From Lachnospiraceae bacterium (GTDB lineage: Bacteria; Bacillota; Clostridia; Lachnospirales; Bianqueaceae), in contig JAAWDX010000001.1 of NCBI GenBank assembly GCA_022794035.1, positions 145,936 to 209,935 on the forward strand: a stretch of DNA of 64,000 bases, read 5' to 3'. The notes beneath the pieces were generated by a model, which ran no database searches, was not told the DNA's origin, and saw only the letters and a list, made by a program, of their open reading frames with translations. Made by a program: the position numbers and the translations under genes. This document shows positions 42,874-51,510 of the stretch, piece by piece; positions within the stretch are counted from its first letter, which is position 1, and each line of letters opens with the position of its first letter.

Positions 42874-43689
42874 ATGAAGAAACTGTTGACAGTTTTGCTG
42901 GCGGCCGCGCTGATGATGACGATGGTTGCCTGCGGAAGTGATGAGAAGGAAACAAGCGGAGCGGATTCTGCTTTGGAAAAGGTGACGATTGAGAAGTTAG
43001 ATGACCTGGCTGGCAAGACCATCGGCGTGCAGCTGGGAACGACTGGTGATGAGGCAGCGAGCGAGTATGAGTCGCAGGGCGCTACGGTTAAGCGTTTCAG
43101 CAAGGGCGCCGAGGCGGTGCAGGCACTGAAGACGGGTCAGGTTGACTGTGTGGTTATTGATTCTCTGCCGGCGGAAAAGTTTGTGGAGGCCAATGAGGAT
43201 CTGGAGATCCTGCAGGGCGACTTCTTTGAGGAAGAGCAGTATGCGATCTGCATGAAAAAGGAAAGCGAGATGCTGGCGAAGTTTAATGCGGCGCTGGCAG
43301 AGCTGAAGCAGGAAGGCACGCTGGAATCTATCATGAAGAACTACATCGGTGATGAGATCGGCAAAACGCCGTATGAGTCTCCGGCCAATGTGGACCGTTC
43401 TAACGGTAAGCTGGTGATGGCTACGAATGCTGCGTTTGAGCCCTGGGAATATTATGAAGGCGATAAGATCGTGGGTGTGGATGCCGACATCGCACAGGCG
43501 ATTGCTGATAAGCTGGGCATGGAATTAGAGATTACGGACATGGAGTTTGAGGGAATCATTGCGGCAGTGACCTCTGGCAAGGCTGACTTTGGCGCTGCTG
43601 GCATGACCGTAAATGAGGAGCGTCTGCAGAGCGTAGATTTTACCGATACCTATGCCAATGCAACGCAGGTGATTATCGTAAGAAAGTAA
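42874..43689 (+). CDS. Amino acid ABC transporter binding lipoprotein with circularly permuted fold
   Basis: 271 residues, lipobox MVAC with Cys20. The family-3 binding-protein fold is recognisable but the halves are in reverse order. Residues 41-160 (LDDLAGKTIGVQLGTTGDEA to TLESIMKNYIGDE) match the part that normally ends such proteins; residues 178-271 (GKLVMATNAAFEPWEYYEG, GMTVNEERLQSVDFTDTY, VIIVRK) match the part that normally begins them. A linker at about 161-177 joins the usual C-terminus to the usual N-terminus. All elements of one full domain are present once, so it should still bind an amino acid. Followed by its permease and ATPase. Confidence 0.9.
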   Translation: MKKLLTVLLAAALMMTMVACGSDEKETSGADSALEKVTIEKLDDLAGKTIGVQLGTTGDEAASEYESQGATVKRFSKGAEAVQALKTGQVDCVVIDSLPAEKFVEANEDLEILQGDFFEEEQYAICMKKESEMLAKFNAALAELKQEGTLESIMKNYIGDEIGKTPYESPANVDRSNGKLVMATNAAFEPWEYYEGDKIVGVDADIAQAIADKLGMELEITDMEFEGIIAAVTSGKADFGAAGMTVNEERLQSVDFTDTYANATQVIIVRK

Positions 43690-43705
43690 TCGGCACTGCA
43701 TATAA

Positions 43706-43747
43706 GGGGAAGGGGCTGTGAGCGAATGGGCTTTCAGCCCTTCCTTT
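43706..43747 (+). terminator. Hairpin between binding-protein and permease genes
   Basis: GGAAGGGGCTG (43708-43718) / CAGCCCTTCC (43735-43744) with one bulge, then TTTAC. A leaky terminator or mRNA stabiliser here would favour binding-protein over permease, as in many ABC importers. Confidence 0.6.
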
Positions 43748-43780
43748 ACTATTTAAGCGTATAGCGGGGGAGGAAGTACA

Positions 43781-44479
43781 TTGAACATATGGCTGTCGTT
43801 TGGGGACGATTTTTACCTGAATTTTATTAAGGACGACCGGTATCTGTATCTTTTAAAAGGACTGGGCAATACGCTGCTGATCACGGTGCTGGCAGCGATC
43901 ATGGGCATTGTTCTGGGATTTATTGTGGCGATTATCCGTTCAAGCCATGATAAAACCGGGAGCTTTAAGCTGGTTGATCCGCTGTGCCGCCTGTATCTAA
44001 CGGTGATCCGCGGCACGCCGACGATGATTCAGCTGCTGATTATCAATTTTGTAGTCTTTGGCTCTGCCAATGTGAATGGTATCATTGTGGGTGCGATTGC
44101 ATTTGGCCTCAATTCAGGCGCCTATGTGGCGGAGATTTTCCGGTCGGGCATTATGTCGGTGGATCAGGGGCAGTTTGAGGCCGGCCGCAGTCTGGGGCTG
44201 AATTTTACGAAAACAATGCGGCTGATTATTATGCCGCAGGCGTTTAAGAATGTACTTCCGGCACTGGCGAATGAGTTCATTACTCTATTAAAGGAAACGT
44301 CCATTATCGGGACGATTGGCATGATGGATCTGACCCGCGGCGCCTCGATTATTCAGAGCCGCACCTATCAGCCGTTTATGCCGCTTTTAGCGGCGGCGCT
44401 GATCTATCTGGCGCTGGTACTGGTGATGACAAAGCTGGTGAGCCGGCTGGAGAGGAGGCTGCGGAGCAATGAGCGATAA
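43781..44479 (+). CDS. Polar amino acid ABC transporter permease
   Basis: 232 residues, about five membrane helices, HisM/GlnP type. The EAA loop is visible: [23 protein letters not shown] start at 43781 after GGGGGAGG. It overlaps the ATPase gene by 11 bases. Confidence 0.92.
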   Translation: MNIWLSFGDDFYLNFIKDDRYLYLLKGLGNTLLITVLAAIMGIVLGFIVAIIRSSHDKTGSFKLVDPLCRLYLTVIRGTPTMIQLLIINFVVFGSANVNGIIVGAIAFGLNSGAYVAEIFRSGIMSVDQGQFEAGRSLGLNFTKTMRLIIMPQAFKNVLPALANEFITLLKETSIIGTIGMMDLTRGASIIQSRTYQPFMPLLAAALIYLALVLVMTKLVSRLERRLRSNER

Positions 44480-45212
44480 ACAGGAAGCATTACTTGTAGT
44501 GAAGGATCTGCACAAAGCGTTTGGCGAGCTGGAGGTGCTATCGGGCATTAGTACCGAGATCCATAAGGGAGAGGTCGTGACGGTGATCGGACCCTCGGGT
44601 TCAGGCAAGTCGACCTTTTTGCGCACGCTGAATCTGCTGGAGGAGCCGACGAGCGGCACAGTGAATTTTGAAGGGGTGGATATTACTGATAAATCGGTGA
44701 ATATCGACCGCCATCGTCAGAAGATCGGGATGGTGTTTCAGCAGTTTAATCTGTTTCCGCATAAAACGATTAAGCAGAATATTATGTTGGCGCCGGTGAC
44801 GTTGGGGCTGATGAGCGCGGCAGAGGCATCGAAAAAAGCAGATGAGCTGCTGGCGCGGATTGGGCTGCCGGATAAGGCAGACACCTATCCGGCGATGCTT
44901 TCCGGAGGCCAGAAGCAGCGGGTGGCGATTGCCCGGGCGCTGGCGATGAATCCGGATGTTATGTTGTTTGATGAGCCTACCTCGGCGCTGGATCCGGAGA
45001 TGGTGGGCGAGGTGCTGGCGCTGATGAAGGAGCTGGCGGAGAGCGGCATGACGATGGTCGTAGTGACGCATGAAATGGGCTTTGCGCGGGAGGTTTCGAC
45101 CCGGATTTTGTTTATAGATGAAGGCAAAATTCAGGAGGAGAATGTGCCGGAGCTGTTTTTTGAGCAGCCTAAGAATCCGCGGCTCAAAGAATTTTTATCA
45201 AAGGTACTATAA
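44469..45212 (+). CDS. Polar amino acid ABC transporter ATPase
   Basis: 247 residues, GlnQ type: Walker [23 protein letters not shown], signature [15 protein letters not shown], Walker [16 protein letters not shown], and switch [13 protein letters not shown]. Energises the importer formed with the permease and the permuted binding protein. Its last base is the first base of the next gene. Confidence 0.95.
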   Translation: MSDKQEALLVVKDLHKAFGELEVLSGISTEIHKGEVVTVIGPSGSGKSTFLRTLNLLEEPTSGTVNFEGVDITDKSVNIDRHRQKIGMVFQQFNLFPHKTIKQNIMLAPVTLGLMSAAEASKKADELLARIGLPDKADTYPAMLSGGQKQRVAIARALAMNPDVMLFDEPTSALDPEMVGEVLALMKELAESGMTMVVVTHEMGFAREVSTRILFIDEGKIQEENVPELFFEQPKNPRLKEFLSKVL

Positions 45213-45997
45213 TGAAGATGAAAGTTGGCGCCTATCAATTTGCCGTGACGGGCGATATTGAACGAAATCTGAAGAGTATGGAGCGCGGGATTCTTTGCGC
45301 TGTGCGCGCAGGCGTGCGGTTGCTGGCATTTCCGGAGTGTGCGCTGACGGGATATCCGCCGCGGGATCTGGCGTGCGCTGCAGATGCGGATCTTGAGCAG
45401 GCGAAGGCGGCCTGCGCGAGGCTGCAGGAGCTGGCGGAGACGTATGAGATGCATATCCTTGCAGGGAGCATTACGGAGCAAAGTGGCTGCCGGTATAATA
45501 GCGTATTGCTTTTTTCTGGTGAGCGGGCGGGCTCTGATAGCGGCGCTTTGTATCATAAGCGGGCGCTGTGGGGCTGGGATCGTGATAATTTTGCGCCCGG
45601 CGCCGAGAGCGGCATCTTGGAGATAGAGGGCTGGCGGCTGGGCGTCCGCATCTGCTTTGAGGTCAGGTTTCCGGAGTTTTTCCGGGAGCTGTACCGGGCG
45701 CAGACGGATTTGAATCTTCTTTTATTTTATGATGTCTGCGATCAAGAGAATGAGGATCGATATGAGATGATCCGCTCGCATATCCGCACAAGAGCTGTTG
45801 AGAATGTGACGCATACTCTGTCGGTGAATACCATTTCTCCCTATCAGACTGCGCCGACGGGGCTGTATGACCGGTCGGGTCGCTGCCTGACGGAGCTGAC
45901 GCGCGGCGAAGAGGGGCTCCTCGTATATGAGCTGGAGAAACGCCCGCTGGATTTCGGAGAGCAGGGGCGAAAGGAGATCTCAGATCAGCTTTGCTAG
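45212..45997 (+). CDS. Carbon-nitrogen hydrolase (nitrilase superfamily)
   Basis: 261 residues. The Glu-Lys-Cys triad is visible: Glu in AFPECALTGYPP (about 44), Lys in LYHKRALWGWD (about 116), Cys in GVRICFEVRFPEFF (about 147). Members cleave amides or nitriles; this one is translationally coupled to the amino acid importer (1-base overlap), which suggests an imported amide-containing substrate such as an amino-acid amide or an N-carbamoyl compound (inference). Confidence 0.88.
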   Translation: MKMKVGAYQFAVTGDIERNLKSMERGILCAVRAGVRLLAFPECALTGYPPRDLACAADADLEQAKAACARLQELAETYEMHILAGSITEQSGCRYNSVLLFSGERAGSDSGALYHKRALWGWDRDNFAPGAESGILEIEGWRLGVRICFEVRFPEFFRELYRAQTDLNLLLFYDVCDQENEDRYEMIRSHIRTRAVENVTHTLSVNTISPYQTAPTGLYDRSGRCLTELTRGEEGLLVYELEKRPLDFGEQGRKEISDQLC

Positions 45998-46110
45998 GAG
46001 CGGCCTGTGCTGGTACGGGGGACTTTTTACATTCACCGCTGCTGGTCCGTCCCTTTTGACTGCCACTGGCATCCTGCCGTTTCCACCGCCACTGGCCCGT
46101 TCCTTTTGAT
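45998..46110. repeat. Degenerate tandem units beside dispersed repeat copy A
   Basis: Non-coding stretch between convergent genes with imperfect repetition of a unit like CCGCCACTGGC..CCGT..CCTTTTGA (for example around 46036-46060, 46069-46090 and 46098-46125). It leads directly into the conserved repeat core at 46111. Confidence 0.55.
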
Positions 46111-46312
46111 TTCCACCGCCACTGGCGGAAATGGACGATATAGCTGAACTTTTTCCACCGTGCATGGTGGAAAATTTATACAATAGCGGAAAAATACACG
46201 TTAGCAAGCATCTTGGCATAAAAAATGGCGGAAAAAATTCCGCCATTCCAGTTTGAGAGCTTGTGTGCGACGGTATTTTCTCCGCTATTTTTTAATTTTC
46301 ACCAATCGTGGC
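46111..46312. repeat. Dispersed about 200-bp repeat, copy A
   Basis: Non-coding, similar along its length to 61006-61200. Shared blocks include CTGGCGGAAATGG, CGATATAGCTGAA, CCGTGCATGG, CGTTAGCAAGC, GGAAAAAATTCC and the terminal TATTTTTTAATTTT-like run. Internal inverted repeats include CCACCGTGCATGGTGG (46156-46171 region) and GGCGGAAAAAATTCCGCC (46228-46245 region). It sits between the convergent ends of the nitrilase gene and a binding-protein gene. Confidence 0.8.
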
Positions 46313-46338
46313 GCAGGCACGATGATATCCTCTGAGTT

Positions 46339-47730
46339 TTATAGGCTGTCTTCTATAGCCTTTTGCACCTTTTCCGCGATGTCATCAGGCAGTGAGTTAG
46401 TTTGACCGCTTAGATAATCAGCTAAATATGCTTCTAAAACCGTGCAGATATCGGCATCTACAATGAAGGCCTGCTTATTTTCCTGTATCAGGCTTTGGAG
46501 CGAGTCGGCCAGATCCTGCGGGAGCGCCTCTCTGTCAAAGGCTTGCTTCTGGATTTGGTACTGCCCGCCAGACAGTGACCGGAAGGAATCAATAAGAGCA
46601 AGTGCTTCATTTTGATTGACGGGAGTCAGCATTGCCATTGCATCATACATCGTAATCATTTCCCATTGGTCATGAGGAATATCCATCAATGCTCTTAAAA
46701 ATCGAACCGCGGCCTCGGGCTGAGAGGAGCTAGCACTCACCATACCCATAATATTGATATTAACAGAGTATCCGTCGCCATCTCCTAACGGATAAAAAAG
46801 CAGCTCAGCATCCTGCTGCAGGAGCTGGTGGCAGGCGCTGCTCATGTAGCGCGCAGCGCAAATCATATTTGAGTTTCCTAATATTACGGTACAAAAGTCT
46901 CTGATATCGGCAAAGGACATGCTGGTGACCGTGGCAGCACCGCTAAAATACGGGAAAGCCATATCCATAGTAGTCCTAAAGTATTCCATCGTCAGGGCAA
47001 AGAGCGCGGGATCTACAGCTACTTGACCGGCTTCGCGGTCCACATGAAGCGCGCCGGTGTGCTCCAGCACTTCATACATCCATTGATAGCGATTGCTGAT
47101 AGAAAGCATCAGAGGGAGCTGGGAGCAGTAATCAGCAGAATCCTTATGCAGGTCCGCGTCGGCCATCAGGGCTTGAAGCAGCTGCTGAGCAGTATATTGA
47201 TCACTTAACTCTGATAAGCCGCCTGCGCCGAGTGTTTGTGCATCTGTAATCAGATATTGTATAGAAACCGATAAAGGAAGGATGAACTGCTCATCGCCGC
47301 ATTTTCCGGCTTCTATGGCACCGTTTATATAGTTAGCCGGATCATAATCAGTATCTGCCTGCAGATATTCATGCAGCCCGGCAAGCTTGCCGTCCTTGGC
47401 CCATTGGAATGGGTTTATGATAAAGGAGCTGCTGTATTTGTCAAGGAGAATCACATCCGGTGCTTTATCGCCCTCCAGCGCCTGTTCTAGCTCCTCTGCA
47501 CTTTTAAAGGAAGTAGCTTCGATCGGTAGACAGTCGTCAGATGTTTTGTACCAGTCCAGCAGTGCGCGGATCATTGGTTCCGTATCGGCTTCGCCGACAT
47601 AGTAGACGCGAAGCGGAGCCGCCTCGCCGGAAACAGCCGAGCTGCTCGGCTTGGGTTCTTCTGTGCGGGTACAGCCAAAGGCGCAGCAGACAAGGGCTGC
47701 ACATAGCAGTAATGCAAATATTTTTTTCAT
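46339..47730 (-). CDS. Extracellular solute-binding lipoprotein, family 1-like
   Basis: About 463 residues. Lipoprotein signal MKKIFALLLCAALVCCAFGC with Cys in the lipobox. The body resembles family-1 (sugar-type) binding proteins: LRVYYVGEADTEPMIRALLD, APDVILLDKYSS, a hinge and a helical C-terminus. The ligand is unknown. Start at 47730 has AGAGG upstream; in-frame codons to 47793 precede the signal and are unlikely. No ABC permease genes accompany it; the neighbours are AraC and MFS genes on the same strand. Confidence 0.78.
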   Translation of the reverse strand: MKKIFALLLCAALVCCAFGCTRTEEPKPSSSAVSGEAAPLRVYYVGEADTEPMIRALLDWYKTSDDCLPIEATSFKSAEELEQALEGDKAPDVILLDKYSSSFIINPFQWAKDGKLAGLHEYLQADTDYDPANYINGAIEAGKCGDEQFILPLSVSIQYLITDAQTLGAGGLSELSDQYTAQQLLQALMADADLHKDSADYCSQLPLMLSISNRYQWMYEVLEHTGALHVDREAGQVAVDPALFALTMEYFRTTMDMAFPYFSGAATVTSMSFADIRDFCTVILGNSNMICAARYMSSACHQLLQQDAELLFYPLGDGDGYSVNINIMGMVSASSSQPEAAVRFLRALMDIPHDQWEMITMYDAMAMLTPVNQNEALALIDSFRSLSGGQYQIQKQAFDREALPQDLADSLQSLIQENKQAFIVDADICTVLEAYLADYLSGQTNSLPDDIAEKVQKAIEDSL

Positions 47731-47809
47731 TTTCTCATACCTCTTTTTTTTTGCGGCATAGCCGCTGTGATGCCTTGAATATACGTCTGCCAAAATAAAA
47801 AGTCAAGCT

Positions 47810-48568
47810 CTATTTTTGCACATGCTCTGTCGAAACAGGCAGCTGAAAAAAGGCATCCCGGTATCTTTTGGGGGTATAGCCGGTATGCTTTTTAAATGCA
47901 CGGATAAAGTGGCTCTGAGAGCTGAATGCCAGAATAGCACTGATTTCAGCATAGGTGTAGTCAGAAAATTTCAGCATGTTTTGGGCCGCCTCCATACGCT
48001 TGGACAGGATATAGGAGGAGATGGAGCAGCCGGTTTCTTTTTTAAATAGAGTAGAGAGATAGCTTTCGTTTAAGTGAACCTGCTCCGCCAGGTCCCGGAC
48101 AGAGATGCTTTCATGCAGATGATGATAAATGTAATCAAGGCATAGCGTGATAGGCTTAGAATAGACCTTTATCTTATCAAGTGCAGCCATTTCTTTGGTG
48201 TAAAAAGCAAACATATCGGCGTGCAGAGCTTTGATTTCGTCAATCGTCCGCAGCGTATCCATTTTTAAAATATACAGATCGCTGATGTTATAGGCGCGTT
48301 CCGCAGCCATTCCGCCAGCGATAGCGCTGCGGCTGGCAAGAGTAATGGAAGCAACAAAAAGATATTTGTAATTACGCACGGGATCATCCGATACGTGGCC
48401 CGGAAGGTCGGAGGAAAACATACGGACCCCCTCCTCTATAGCCCTAGGATCACCGATGCGCAGCAGATCATATTGATACATATCCTCCGTGACGGTATGA
48501 TGCCGGTCATCATTTTCCCGATGAATGTACTCCATATATTTGAGCTGTTTTTCAGTTAAAGTAGCCAT
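47810..48568 (-). CDS. AraC-family transcriptional regulator
   Basis: 252 residues. C-terminal double HTH (about 150-245): SVRDLAEQVHLNESYLSTLF, KKETGCSISSY and ISAILAFSSQSHFIRAFKKH, TGYTPKRYR. The N-terminal part (about 1-145) is a helical domain with no clear ligand motif. Start after GGGAGGTG. It lies between MFS and binding-protein genes on the same strand and likely controls them. Confidence 0.9.
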   Translation of the reverse strand: MATLTEKQLKYMEYIHRENDDRHHTVTEDMYQYDLLRIGDPRAIEEGVRMFSSDLPGHVSDDPVRNYKYLFVASITLASRSAIAGGMAAERAYNISDLYILKMDTLRTIDEIKALHADMFAFYTKEMAALDKIKVYSKPITLCLDYIYHHLHESISVRDLAEQVHLNESYLSTLFKKETGCSISSYILSKRMEAAQNMLKFSDYTYAEISAILAFSSQSHFIRAFKKHTGYTPKRYRDAFFQLPVSTEHVQK

Positions 48569-48623
48569 GTTTCACCTCCCAGTATGAAATGAGCATATCA
48601 CAAATAGCGGCAGGGAGCAATGC

Positions 48624-49799
48624 TTAAAAAAGGGCACGTTCCTGCCGAGGCAAATGCAGGGCAGCAGCGCAAAGAAAGCCGATAAGAGAAAGCAGAAGCA
48701 GAAAAACAAATACGGCAGGTCGTCCAAAGGAGTCAGAAACCAAGCCGGCAGCAATCGGGATGACAGCACTGCCGATGCTCTTAAAGGTAGCGATTAGGCT
48801 AAGCGCGGTCGTTGTGCAACCCTCCTCTACTAGATTCAGAATGATTTTAAGCGTGAGCATAATATAAAGCATAGTAGCTGTAGATTTGCAGAGGAAAAGG
48901 ACAAGGCAAAGCGCAGCGAGGTGGGACACTAGAGAATAAGTAGCAAACTGAATAAGCAGCAAACCAAAAGAGATAAGTAGCAGCTGTTTGGCCGAGAGCC
49001 GGTTCATATACCGGTTAGAAAATAAAATAATCGGGATTTCCATCAGTGTAGAGGCAAATAAAATGCTGCCAACCTGAGTCGTATTGCCAAGCAGCTCTTG
49101 CAGGCGCAGAGTAAGGTAGGTGCCGTTTGCGGCCGCCGCGCCGCTGAACAGAAAGCTGACAAAGCTAAATAAAAGGAACGAACGGTTTTTTAGCAGAACA
49201 CGAAGAATGCCAGCGCTTTTTGGGACGGCTGTGGCATGCAGCTCATGAGCAGCGTCGTTATTAGTAGTTAAAAAGAAAGCGCCCATTGTGACCAGCATGG
49301 CTGCAGCAAATATATAAAAATTAAACCGCGGAGCAATTGTTTCATAGATGAATGCAGCAGCCTGTGTGGCCGCGGCATATCCAACCGCTCCCCATAAGCG
49401 GATCAGGCCATAGCGGTATGGCGTATTGGTAGCCAGCTGCTCGCACAGAGGATTGACCCCAGAAAGAAACATCGTGGTAAGGCCATTTAAAATGAACAGC
49501 AATACATTATTTTGAAAAGAAGCAAATAAAAGCGCACAGATCGCTGAAAGACAGAGCAGGGCGACGCTGATCGTGCGGTCACGGCGCATCCGGTCATACA
49601 CAAGACCAATTACAGGCTGTAAAAGCATAGTAAAAATACCGCCGGCGGAAATAATGACGGAGATTTCCGAATCGGCCTTGCCATTGCCGGCGAGATAAAT
49701 AGAAAGGATGGAATTGAAGATTCCCATTCCGAAAAAATAGGCGAAATAGAGCAGGGCATAGCTGCTATACCGTTTTCTTTTGATTGCCTTAAGCTGCAT
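48624..49799 (-). CDS. MFS transporter
   Basis: 391 residues, about twelve membrane helices, major facilitator of the sugar/nucleoside-proton symporter kind (N-terminal SSYALLYFAYFFGMGIFNSI, the loop VYDRMRRDRTISVAL after helix 2). Start ATG 49799 with AGGAGG upstream. First gene of the minus-strand MFS-AraC-binding-protein set and divergent from the second MATE gene. Confidence 0.88.
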   Translation of the reverse strand: MQLKAIKRKRYSSYALLYFAYFFGMGIFNSILSIYLAGNGKADSEISVIISAGGIFTMLLQPVIGLVYDRMRRDRTISVALLCLSAICALLFASFQNNVLLFILNGLTTMFLSGVNPLCEQLATNTPYRYGLIRLWGAVGYAAATQAAAFIYETIAPRFNFYIFAAAMLVTMGAFFLTTNNDAAHELHATAVPKSAGILRVLLKNRSFLLFSFVSFLFSGAAAANGTYLTLRLQELLGNTTQVGSILFASTLMEIPIILFSNRYMNRLSAKQLLLISFGLLLIQFATYSLVSHLAALCLVLFLCKSTATMLYIMLTLKIILNLVEEGCTTTALSLIATFKSIGSAVIPIAAGLVSDSFGRPAVFVFLLLLSLIGFLCAAALHLPRQERALF

Positions 49800-50017
49800 A
49801 AAATGACCTCCTGATATGGTGAATGATGGGAGGAGTGTAGCACAAATCTGTTCAATTAAATATCACGTATATTGTATTTTTAGCCCTGATATTATGGGAA
49901 ATGAAGAGGATAATAATGTTATAAATCCAATACATGTGCAATCCATAAACTCTCTTTTTTGATACAATGCCTGCATGATAAGCGCTTAAAAGATAATGAA
50001 AAAGGAGTGATTGATTT

Positions 50018-51409
50018 ATGAAACAGATAACGGGCAAAAAATCAACCGCAAGAGTGGTGAACATGACAGAAGGAAATCCAATGCGCATCATTCTGATGTT
50101 TGCTGTTCCTTTATTTATAGGTAATATCTTTCAGCAGGTATACAGCATGATCGACACGATGATTGCAGGGTATAGCTTGGGCGACGGTGCGATAGCGGCC
50201 ATAGGAGCGACCTCCTCGCTATATTCACTTCTAATCAATATCGCATCAGGTCTAAATAGCGGCTATGCGATTGTCGTCACACAGTATTTCGGATCGGGGA
50301 ATGAAAAAAAGCTAAAAGAGGCCGTTGCGGGCATGATACAGCTCAATATAGTGGTGACGGCAGTTTTGACAGTGGTATCCGTTGTATTTTTGAGGCCGTT
50401 GATGCGATTCATGAATACACCGGAGGCAATTTTTTCAGAAGCATACCGTTATATTGTTGTTATCTGTATGGGTATGCTGGCTACAATCTGCTATAATATG
50501 TTTTCAGGGATTTTGCGGGCGGTAGGGAATAGCCGTACTTCTATCTACTTCCTAATTCTTGCTTCTTTATTAAATATAGGGCTGGATTTGCTTTTTGTGG
50601 TAGGCCTGAAGATGGGAGTTGCAGGAGCGGCGCTGGCTACTGTGATCGCACAGGGAACGGCCGCAGCATTTTGCGGATGGTATATCGTTAAAAATTATCG
50701 CTTTCTTCTGCCAAGCAGAAAGGATCTGCGAGTTTCCAAAAAGCTGTTAGGAGAGCTGGTGTCACAAGGAGTCGCGATGGGTTTAATGCTTTGCGTTGTG
50801 GATCTGGGGTCAATTCTGTTTCAGAGGGCCACAAATGGTCTGGGAGCAAGCATTATTTCCGCGCAAACGGCATCAAGGCGTATCATCGGGATTACCATGC
50901 AGCCGCTGGCTACCATTGCAACAGCATCCTCTACCTTTGTGGGTCAGAACTGGGGAGCAGGAAAGACGGACAGAATCCGATCAGGACTCAAGCAGGTGCT
51001 GAAAATGGAGATGGTATGGTCCGGAATTGCCTGCATCATCGCCGCGTTTTTCGGAGATATACTGATCCGGATTACGACGGGGACAGAGGATTTAATGATC
51101 ATACAAAACGCGGTCATGAATTTGCGCTGGCATTTATTCTTTTTCCCGGTGCTGGGAGCTCTGCTTGTGCTGCGTACCGCGATGCAGGCCATGGGCAAAA
51201 AGATAGCGCCCATTATTTCCAGCTGTTTGGAGCTGGGGATGAAAGGCGTATCGGCTGCGTTTTTAATACCGCAGCTTGGCTTTTTTGGCAGCAGCATTAC
51301 AGAGCCGCTGACATGGGTGATTATGCTGGTCTTCTTGGTTGGTGCGTTTTGTATACAAAAGAGAGCGTTATTCGGTGAAAGCAGATGGAAAGAAAATTTA
51401 GAAATCTAA
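50018..51409 (+). CDS. MATE-family efflux transporter
   Basis: 463 residues, twelve predicted helices. DinF/NorM-like: NMTEGNPMRIILMFAVPLFI, GNIFQQVYSMIDTMIAGY and the second-half QPLATIATASSTFVGQNWGAG. AAGGAGTG precedes the ATG. It is more similar in style to VmrA/DinF-type MATE proteins than the copy at 41358. Substrate unknown; no adjacent regulator on the same strand. Confidence 0.92.
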   Translation: MKQITGKKSTARVVNMTEGNPMRIILMFAVPLFIGNIFQQVYSMIDTMIAGYSLGDGAIAAIGATSSLYSLLINIASGLNSGYAIVVTQYFGSGNEKKLKEAVAGMIQLNIVVTAVLTVVSVVFLRPLMRFMNTPEAIFSEAYRYIVVICMGMLATICYNMFSGILRAVGNSRTSIYFLILASLLNIGLDLLFVVGLKMGVAGAALATVIAQGTAAAFCGWYIVKNYRFLLPSRKDLRVSKKLLGELVSQGVAMGLMLCVVDLGSILFQRATNGLGASIISAQTASRRIIGITMQPLATIATASSTFVGQNWGAGKTDRIRSGLKQVLKMEMVWSGIACIIAAFFGDILIRITTGTEDLMIIQNAVMNLRWHLFFFPVLGALLVLRTAMQAMGKKIAPIISSCLELGMKGVSAAFLIPQLGFFGSSITEPLTWVIMLVFLVGAFCIQKRALFGESRWKENLEI

Positions 51410-51436
51410 AGAGTTTATAAATTTTATTTAGAAAAC

Positions 51437-51465
51437 TTGACATTCTTCTGAAGAAAATTTATAAT
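51437..51465 (+). promoter_or_regulatory. Promoter of the peptide/nickel ABC operon, with palindrome in the spacer
   Basis: TTGACA (51437-51442) and TATAAT (51460-51465), both perfect consensus, spacer 17. The spacer holds the palindrome TTCTTC-T-GAAGAA (51443-51455), well placed for a repressor operator. Confidence 0.82.
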
Positions 51466-51510
51466 AAACCAGACCTATATCCATAGATGAAAAGCAAGGA
51501 ATAAAGTTAA

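Noticed and set aside
45980..46246. 88-codon minus-strand ORF in repeat copy A
   Set aside because: The peptide is similar to one from copy B, but it is interrupted differently, lacks a good start site, and the DNA similarity continues outside the frame. It is better explained as a repeated DNA element.
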